A DNA stretch of 64,000 bases from Paraphoma chrysanthemicola (Eukaryota > Ascomycota > Dothideomycetes > Pleosporales > Phaeosphaeriaceae), in NCBI GenBank assembly GCA_020744225.1, contig JAGMWG010000023.1, positions 124,001 to 188,000 of the forward strand, in the 5' to 3' direction. Shown here one piece after another: positions 56,790-64,000 of this stretch. The position numbers and the translations under genes are program-made. The notes under the pieces were generated by a model. It saw nothing but the letters and a program-made list of their open reading frames with translations, was not told where the DNA came from and ran no database searches. How positions within the stretch are numbered: the first letter of the stretch is position 1; each line of letters begins with the position of its first letter.

Positions 56790-58427
56790 ATGCCTCACGC
56801 ACTTACGTCTCGCGACTCGACAATGGAGTCGAAGCCCGTCGGTTCTTATGAGCCGACTGGGATCGATGTCCTCATTGTGGGAACTGGGCTTGCTGGATTG
56901 GTCGCAGCGCTAGAGTGCACGCGCAAAGGACATACCGTTCGCGTCCTGGAGAGGAACGCAGATATCAACACAGCTGGTGAGCTTATCAGTCCATGAGCAA
57001 ATGCGCATTGCTCACCATCGGAAGGCGACATGTACTTCATGGGACTCAGCGCAACACGTTTTCTTAAGCACTGGCCCGAACTCCTGAAGGAGTACAAGAA
57101 GATCTCGTTGCACAATGCCTGGATTGAGACATTCAAGCACTCTGGCGAAGTCGTCATCCCACCAAAGAAGGTCGCAGATCGTCTGCGCGCGCAAGGTCTC
57201 GACCCAGATACCCCACCTGGAGAGTTCCAGATGCGACCGCTTGTCTACAAAATGTTCGTGAGTGCGGTTGAAAAATTGGGCGTATCTGTCGAGTTCAATC
57301 GCAGAATCGTCGACTACTTTGAGGACGAGGAGACTGGCAAAGGCGGCTGCGTAACTGATGATGGAAAGCGGTATGAGGCAGACGTGGTCATCGCGGCTGA
57401 TGGTGTGGGTTCAAAGAGCCAGCAATTGGTTGGTGGACAAGTTCGGGCGAGGCCGTCTGGACGCGCCATGTGGCGCGCTGCGTTCCCGCGTGAGGAACTT
57501 GACAAGAACCCAAAAGTCAAGGAATTCTTCAAAATGATGCCCGGAAACGAGCCGATTGTGCGCACATGGTTGGGCCCGTCCACCTACGCTTTGACATTGA
57601 GCCGCGAGGATGTAATGGTTTGGATTATGAACCACGATGTGAGTCTATTGATAGCTGACATATGATCTTCTCTTATGATAGCAGGTCACTGGCACCGAGA
57701 AGGAAAGCTGGAACAACACCATTGAGAAAGAGGAGGTCCTGCAAGGGATGGAAGACATGCCTGGTATGGAGAAGGTCAAGTGGGCACCCATATTCAAAGA
57801 GCTCGTCGAAGTTACACCACCAAACACAATCGTCAACTTCGAACTTCTCTGGAGAAATCCTCAGCCAAGCTGGACATCACCAGGCGCACGTGTTGTCCAG
57901 ATCGGCGACGCTGCACACTCCTACCTCCCCGCGTCAGGCAATGGCGCAACACAAGCCATCGAGGATGCCATTTCGTTAGCATCATGCCTGCAGATTGGCG
58001 GAAAGGAGAACATCCCACAATCTGTGCGCGTACACATTCGCTTCCGGTGAGAACACTCCTTTTCTAGTCTAGTTTACCTACACTCACACCTCACAGCTTC
58101 ATCCGCAACTCCTGCGCCCAGAAACTTGGCTTCAGCAACGCGGAACTCCTTCAAGACACCGACTGGGACAGGGTCAAGCTCGACCCACGCCGCGCCGCAC
58201 CGAAACTACCCAAATGGGTATGGTCGCACGACCCAGAGGCATACGCGTATGAGAATTACGCCAAGAGCGCGGAGAGCCTGAAGAAAGGCGTAGACATGAA
58301 GGATGAGACTGGTTTCGAGCCAAATTATCCCAAGGGATACTCCTACGAGCCATGGAGCATCGAGAAGATCATGGAGGATATGCGCGCAGGCAAGCCCATT
58401 GACCTAGGACCCGGAGATTGGGAGTGA
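56790..58427 (+). CDS. FAD-dependent aromatic-type monooxygenase
   Basis: A flavin monooxygenase of the salicylate-hydroxylase type, 497 residues. Exons: 56790-56976, 57025-57638, 57685-58046 and 58097-58427 (introns 48, 46, 50 nt). The FAD-binding GxGxxG is GTGLAG at 31-36, just after IDVLIV, and ends at LERNADINTAG. The DG motif is IAADGVGS (D188-G189), and the GD motif is QIGDAAHSYLPASGNG (G341-D342), which contacts the FAD pyrophosphate and ribityl chain. These proteins hydroxylate phenolic or other activated compounds with NAD(P)H and oxygen. The start could also be the in-frame ATG at 56823 (MESKP). It is divergent from the P450, which may act in the same pathway (inference). The C terminus is highly charged. 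Confidence 0.93.
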
Positions 58428-61400
58428 TTGTATCATGTTGCATTTGAGGGGTCGGAGCATCTACCATAGAATCAAACGTCCACGACGCGTCAAAGCGCGT
58501 GTGAGCATTCACATGTTCGAACCATGCATCCACTCCATTTCCAGTCAACCTCAATCATACTCTCCGGTGCAATTTACAAAACATGCCAAACCGAACTAAT
58601 CCGCAGAACCAAACTCTAGTCCCGCAGACAAAAGGCTCTTCCCGCCCCCTTCCGCGCCCATGTTCCAAGCGATATCCGCTTTCGGAAATGCACTAGCACT
58701 CCAATTGTCGAATCTGATTCACTCGGATCAAACCTCCGCGCTCTGCACTCCCTTGGCGTATACTGCAGCTCGGTTACACAATCCCTGTTGATTCAGGCCA
58801 GAACCGTTGGTGCGGATTCACGTTTGTGCCATTGATCGGTAGGACGTGTGTGAATGTATGCGTGATTGTGCACTGCAGTGTGCGCGCAACTGCGCTGACA
58901 GATGGCCGCAAAGGTAGACAAATAGGTAGGTCGGTAAGATGATGGACTTACGCGGCGCGCATTAAGAAGTAAGATGTGCTGAGGAAAGCGCAGATGTGGG
59001 ACATGTTGAGCGGGTTTACAGCGGGCTCACATCAGCGACAAGACTTGTGGTGTCTTGGCTGCGTATGCTTCACCTACATGCGGTAAGTTGCCTGGAAAGG
59101 GAAATGTGCGATGTGAGCATGCAAGGAGCGAGCAATTGTGTGTAACTCGGACGGGGAAATAACGAGGCTGGTTTCCATGTTACACGGATATGCAGAAGCG
59201 CATGAAGCAACAACACCAACATGCTAACATCAAGAAACAAATGTTCCATGCCCAAAAAGTAAAACACGCATCCCGAATTACCCATTAAACATGCTTTTCG
59301 ACCATGCCAAATCCACAATTCCCGATCCAAATCCCAATCCAAACTCAAATCCCACCCCTAGCATCCATCCATCCACCATGCCCATCCGCACAATCCCAAT
59401 CACAAACCCACCCTAATCCCACATGCACTACGGCATTCCTTCACGGCTCTCCACCACGTTCCCGAGAATCCATGTTCCAGTACTCTGGAAACGTTGCTGG
59501 GGTCGGAACGTTCAAGCAAAAGTCAATGACGATGCCGAGACGCGCTAGTGTGTGCGCAGACTGGGGGTTGTTGTTCATGGGTGAGATTGGACTTAGGTTG
59601 GATTTGGGAAGAGAGGGACTGGGCGGGCTGATGGGGGAGGCCGGCGTGGGTGAGGATTAGGTGAGATGAAAGGAGGAAGGAAGGGTCTTGGGAGGGTGAT
59701 GGGAGAAGTGGATTGTTTTGGTGTGTTGATTTGAATTGAGATTATGGCTTTTGGATATGAAGATTGGAGCGTCTTATTAAGTCATGCGTGTATTATCGAT
59801 TTGTTCGGTGTTTGTGTTCTACTTAAGTGCGCGGGCATTCGGACTGGTGAAAGATACGGCACGTGACACAGCATCTCACTACGCGCTGTCACTCCAATAT
59901 TAACAGAACCTCATGCTCAAACGCAATAATTTTCGACTTCAAAAATTGTAATGATCTGTATCAAAATGTCCAACCTCTTATTCACGAGTTCAGAAGTGCG
60001 GATCGCGACACTCACAGTCGCATTCGTTGCTGCACTCTGGTCCATACTTCACACGCTCTGGCCCGGAGAAACGAGCTCATAAAAGCCGGGATTATAGACG
60101 CGGATGTTAAACCAGATCTTACAGATCAACTCTACCATCCGTATAGACGCACTTACTTGCACTGCTTCCCCCTTTCGTTGAGGATGCAGTGCATTTCAGT
60201 CAGTTTTCACATATCGTGATCACGCACTGTGAGACAGATGAGAAGTTCCAACGAATTTATCATCTAGGTTGCGATTGGGTTGGATCGGTCGTGGACGGAC
60301 TGCGTGTCGTCAGTGGGAACGATGCAGGATGGGGATCAAGCGTTGGAGGTTAGCGAGTGTGCGGATCGTGAGAGTTCAAGGGAATTGAGGCAAAGGATAA
60401 GGACATGTTCGAGGTAGAAATCTCCTATGCTTGATGATTGGGATGTCGGAGAAAGGTAGAAATGGGTGCTGGTCTGCTGGTCTGAATGTGGGCACCCTAT
60501 ACGGACTCGTGAACATAGCAGTCACTAGATGGATGGCAGGGCAGGGCTGGGCTGCGGAATTTGGGATGTGGAAAGAACGGAACGATCAATTATATTAATG
60601 CCCCAGTGTATGGAAGGCATGCGGAGCTTTCCTGGTTGAAGGCTACGGAATATGCTGCTTTCATTCTTGGAGAGAGCTCTTTCCTCCACTGCAGATGACT
60701 AACGTCATTTGCATCGGGCGAAACCATCTAATCTGGACTTGAGGAGCACTTCCTTTTCGCTTTTCATAATGCTCAACAGAGATAGCTACTCCAGTCCGGA
60801 TGTTCCAATTCGCACTCAGTGTCCGAGCGAGGCGGACTTCCAATCTTCTCAAGCCACGCGATACGGCCGTCTTACATGCCAATCGCGGTCCTTGGAGCTT
60901 GCATGAGCTTGTACGTTCCTCCAAGGTTACCTTGCGTTATCTTGCTCTAGTGCTTTGGTACACCGGACTGATGCACGAGATGTCCACGCAAGGTCCGCGG
61001 GAATCGAAGCGCACAACATCGCCCTTCAAGGATCTACGGATCTCATCCACAAAGTGCATGATATCCACATTTTCGGAGTGGAAGACCATGTAGATCCATA
61101 CAAAAAATCGCAATGTCGGATGTCTGAAGCACCGACTCACCACTTGAGACGCGTGGTTGTACGTCACCTAGCTTAGTCGGCTCAACGATCAGCGACCGAG
61201 CGCATATGCTCAACCAGTTCTCGCAAACCTTCATGATTTCGCAATATGCGGAGCCGTAGCGTTTGACATGTCGTGAAACGTGCAAGGCCTTCCATATCAT
61301 GGAGTTGAGGCCCAAGACTTTTGCTTTCACATTTCACGTCTAGCCTTTTTTTACCCTTGCTCAGATCCTGTGGTGGCGGCAAAATAAGCTCAAAATTACG

Positions 61401-61458
61401 CCAAGGAAGCATATTCCCATACGACTCCAAGACTACCTTGGCTCGACAAGCAATCGCC
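58428..61458. other. Gene-poor stretch, 58.4-61.5 kb
   Basis: About 3.0 kb. 59290-59430 is low complexity, with many ATCCC and CCAAATC words on +. Open stretches (59304-59660, 59863-60219) are not convincing genes. I see no transposon or RNA gene. Confidence 0.5.
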
Positions 61459-62424
61459 ATGGCCGCCACGTCCAAAGCTATCCTGGTGTGCGGTGCGACT
61501 GGAAAGCAGGGTGGCTCGGTGCTCAAGCATCTCGCCACACATCCGGAGAGCGAGCAGTTTACTCTGCTTGCCGTCACGCGCGATGCAACAGCTACCTCGG
61601 CCTTGTGCATAAGCGAGCAGTATCCAGGCGTTTTACTCGTGCAAGGCAACTTGAACGATGTTCCCACACTGTTTGCAAACGCAAAAGCTGCACTGAAGGC
61701 AGCTGGTAAAGAAGAGAAGATCTGGGGCGTCTACTCGGTCCAGATTTCGCTGGGGCCAGGCATCACTGTTGCCGGCGAAATCAAGCAGGGCAAAGCTATA
61801 ATCGACGAGTCCATTGCCGAAGGCGTGTCACATTTCGTGTACTCATCTGTCGACCGCGGCGGCAACCAACGGAGCTTCGAGAACACCACACCGATTCCAC
61901 ATTTCCAGACAAAATACGAGATCGAGAAGCATCTGATCGCGAAAGCCGGCAAGGATGGAGAGACCATGGGCTGGACCATCCTGCGCCCTGTCGCATTCAT
62001 GGACAATCTCGAGCCCGGCTTCAAGACCAAGGTCTTCCTCGCAGCTCTGCGAGACACATTGCAAGGCAAGTCATTGCAATGGATCTCTGTTGAAGACATT
62101 GGCAGATTTGCTGCTCGCGCTTTCAGACAGCCAAAGCAATGGAACGCGCGTGCCGAATCTCTTGCAGGCAGCGAGATCACCATGGACGAGATGAGTGGGT
62201 GCTTCGAGAGGTCCATTGGCAGTCCGGTGCCCGCTACGTATGGCATCTTCGGGTCAGCACTCAAGTGGGCAATTACCGAAGTGAACCTGATGATAACATG
62301 GTTCGCGACGGAGGGGTATGGTGCGGATATTGCGAAGCTAAGGAAGGAGGAGCCGGAGCTGAGTGATTTCGAGACATGGCTGGGTGCGAATAGTGGGTGG
62401 AAGTCGCAAGTTGTTGCGAGGTAG
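61459..62424 (+). CDS. NmrA-like NAD(P)-binding protein
   Basis: A single-exon Rossmann-fold protein of 321 residues in the NmrA/isoflavone-reductase-like group. The nucleotide site is CGATGKQGGSV, with the GxxGxxG at 12-18. IIDESIAEGVSHFVYSSVDR is the usual strand before the active region. SLAGSEITMDEMS and the C-terminal ETWLGANSGWKSQ complete it. Family members either bind NAD(P) as sensors or repressor partners (NmrA with AreA) or act as reductases in secondary metabolism; the sequence does not decide. It converges with the DUF1772 gene, with 183 bp between stops. The first in-frame ATG is 61459. Confidence 0.93.
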   Translation: MAATSKAILVCGATGKQGGSVLKHLATHPESEQFTLLAVTRDATATSALCISEQYPGVLLVQGNLNDVPTLFANAKAALKAAGKEEKIWGVYSVQISLGPGITVAGEIKQGKAIIDESIAEGVSHFVYSSVDRGGNQRSFENTTPIPHFQTKYEIEKHLIAKAGKDGETMGWTILRPVAFMDNLEPGFKTKVFLAALRDTLQGKSLQWISVEDIGRFAARAFRQPKQWNARAESLAGSEITMDEMSGCFERSIGSPVPATYGIFGSALKWAITEVNLMITWFATEGYGADIAKLRKEEPELSDFETWLGANSGWKSQVVAR

Positions 62425-62607
62425 ATTTAGCGCTGCTGGTTAGTCTCGGCGTTTGGACGGAGATATCTTTGGCATGCCAGAAATTCGAGATGATCTGAAG
62501 CCTACGATGGTTTTTATTTCAAGCGTTTCATTATCATATGAAGCTGTGGCGTTAGACGCCATTTCATGCAATATGATCCAACTTCACGAATGCTGCTGCG
62601 TTCCATT

Positions 62608-63185
62608 CTACAAGGAAAGCAAGTTCCACAACGCCGCACCTCCAGCAATAACCGGTGTGACCAGCCTCAACCTATTCCAGCTCGCCCACTTCCGCGCAAC
62701 ATTTTCAGCCTCCGTCAGCTCCTTGTCACCCGCTCGCTCTGCCAATGACTCCAGTTTGTCGTTCAGCGGCTGCATGTTGAGCGCAGAGTGTAGGATTGTT
62801 GTCAAGTGCATGACGGCTGCCACGCCGAAGAGCTTCCAGTCGCTGCGTGCAAGGACGCCTTCTCGAAATACCGAATAGCCTGCAAACGCGTAGCCAAGAA
62901 ATCCGAGCGATGAGATCGGGCGGAAGAATTGGTTGCCAACCGTCCAGCAGAGTGGCCATTGTCGCCCGAGAAGTTTGGCGCGCGACGCATGGTCGGGTGA
63001 GCCTGGAGGTGGGAAGTCGACCAGAAGTGCTGGCACAGTCATGTAGGATTGTGTGATCGCATTGCCTGCGCAGTATCGTGAGTAAACAGTTCTTCATACT
63101 TTCTTTAACAGGACCTACCAGCGAGGATGAACGAAAAAGTGACGCAAGTGCCTGCGACTGCTTTTACAATAGTGTTGTCGGACAT
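62608..63185 (-). CDS. DUF1772 membrane protein (anthrone oxygenase-like)
   Basis: A 174-residue membrane protein rebuilt from two exons: 63185-63119 and 63065-62608 (53-nt intron). Exon 1 gives MSDNTIVKAVAGTCVTFSFI, and splicing yields FILAGNAITQSYMTVPALL. Then QWPLCWTVGNQFFRPISSLG, a hydrophobic stretch, and a loop with the charged WASWNRLRLVTPVIAGGAAL helix at the C terminus. The order of helices fits DUF1772, a family that includes anthrone oxygenases from aromatic polyketide clusters and unassigned proteins. Here no polyketide synthase is in view. Function in anthrone oxidation is therefore not claimed, only family membership. Confidence 0.84.
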
Positions 63186-63867
63186 GTTGAAGTCGTTTGT
63201 GAAGATTCGTGTGGATTTGATGCGTTCGAAAGGAAAGGTGAGCAGCGTTGCGCACCCAGACTTCAGCGCTGCCCCATCAATAAACCCTTTGTCAACACAA
63301 ACATCGGAACTTTCGCGACTAGCAACGTACTCCCGGCTCCGAGACTCCAAGACTCTTGCGCCGCTGAAGCGCGTTGTACACGCGCGCAATCAGCTTGTGA
63401 TCGCCGCGTTCCTGGCGTGAGCATCGGTTCCCCACGTCCGTTGGCAGGCCCGTTGGGGAGGCCACGATTACATCATGACATGCTACAAAAGTCACAAAGT
63501 TGAGGCTTGCAGGACACTCGAGGTGTCATGGATGAACCTTGTTTATCGTGCATGAAGGTACCAACGCGATGTTGTTGGCGCATGCAGCCTTGGGAGTAAG
63601 ATGAGGATGCTGAGCGCATGTGTTGCGCCGTGCCAAGTATGTCGGTTGTTGCAATGTGCGACCACCGACCCATGTAAGACGCTGACATTCAAGAAGCAAG
63701 AAAAGGTGTGATGATATGAATTTACCGGAGCAATTAGTCACAGCCACATTAGAAACCCTGCTCAGGTAGTGAACCTGTGGTAATCCAGTTGAGGACAAGC
63801 TGTGGTTGTACCTCCAGGGCTCAACTCTATGCAGATATCGACGCTTTCTCTCGCACAACTTCTCCCA
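63186..63867. other. Intergenic, right edge
   Basis: 682 bp holding the DUF1772 promoter. No gene or repeat seen. Confidence 0.5.
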
Positions 63868-64000
63868 TCAAGGTTCCAAGAACTCTTTCGGTAGTGGTGC
63901 CTCCTCTAGTCTCTCCCAGTACCCATCTCTTACAGCTGGCTCCCATAAAAGGGTGCTTTGTAAACCACTAGCGTCGAAAGACTGGCAATGTTCCACGAAG
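63868..64000 (-). CDS. Possible C terminus of a gene running off the window
   Basis: On - the frame is open from the window edge to a stop at 63868-63870, giving 43 residues with a protein-like, Trp/Glu-rich end (LLWEPAVRDGYWERLEEAPL, then PKEFLEP). The composition differs from the random frames nearby, but 43 codons could be open by chance. No family recognised. Confidence 0.35.
   Translation of the reverse strand, partial: FVEHCQSFDASGLQSTLLWEPAVRDGYWERLEEAPLPKEFLEP

Noticed and set aside
59290..59430. Repeated ATCCC/CCAAATC words, possibly telomere-like
   Set aside because: The order is irregular and lacks consecutive CCCTAA units; treated as low-complexity sequence.

Overview
The window reads as a chromosomal segment of a filamentous ascomycete (Pezizomycotina, most likely Dothideomycetes; the class is an inference). 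Genes are split by short GT-AG introns, mostly 44-130 nt, many with CTGAC or CTAAC-type branch sites. Several families present are typical of filamentous ascomycetes: CreA carbon repressor, CFEM protein, fungal rhodopsin-like 7TM protein, DUF3425 bZIP factor, TRI12-type MFS pump, CBM18 chitin-binding protein. I rebuilt 21 protein-coding genes exon by exon, plus one possible partial gene at the right edge. I saw no tRNA, rRNA, CRISPR array or intact transposon.

Layout. 1-5 kb: a TRI12-type MFS transporter (5' end outside the window), an HSL-type alpha/beta hydrolase and a small secreted CFEM protein, all on +. 5-18 kb: creA on the - strand, flanked by about 5.0 kb downstream and 6.5 kb upstream with no convincing gene. 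17.8-21.3 kb: a divergent pair, a RAD51/RecA paralog (-) and a membrane-anchored MOSC protein (+), sharing a 527-bp promoter with two ACGCGT boxes. 22-27.7 kb: an alpha/beta hydrolase (+), then a bZIP-DUF3425 factor, a GNAT acetyltransferase and a rhodopsin-like 7TM protein (all -). 29.4-36.5 kb: an amino-acid/GABA-type permease (+), a 1161-residue probable mitochondrial membrane protein of unknown function (+) and an NTF2/SnoaL-like protein (-). 36.5-49 kb: gene-poor, with a small dsRBD-like protein and a 451-residue protein of unknown function, both -. 49-53 kb: a secreted two-CBM18 protein with a Cys-rich last exon, and cyclophilin A, both -. 53.3-63.2 kb: four redox genes, a cytochrome P450 (-), an FAD monooxygenase (+), an NmrA-like NAD(P)-binding protein (+) and a DUF1772 membrane protein (-).

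How the genes may work together. The housekeeping and regulatory genes (creA, cyclophilin, RAD51 paralog, MOSC) look unrelated to each other. The last 10 kb could be a small catabolic or secondary-metabolism group: P450 and FAD monooxygenase are divergently arranged, there are palindromes in the intergenic region, and the DUF1772 family includes anthrone oxygenases. No backbone synthase lies in the window, so this is inference. The CFEM and CBM18 proteins are secreted and could act at the cell surface or towards a host. Functions are read from motifs by eye; no database search was run.
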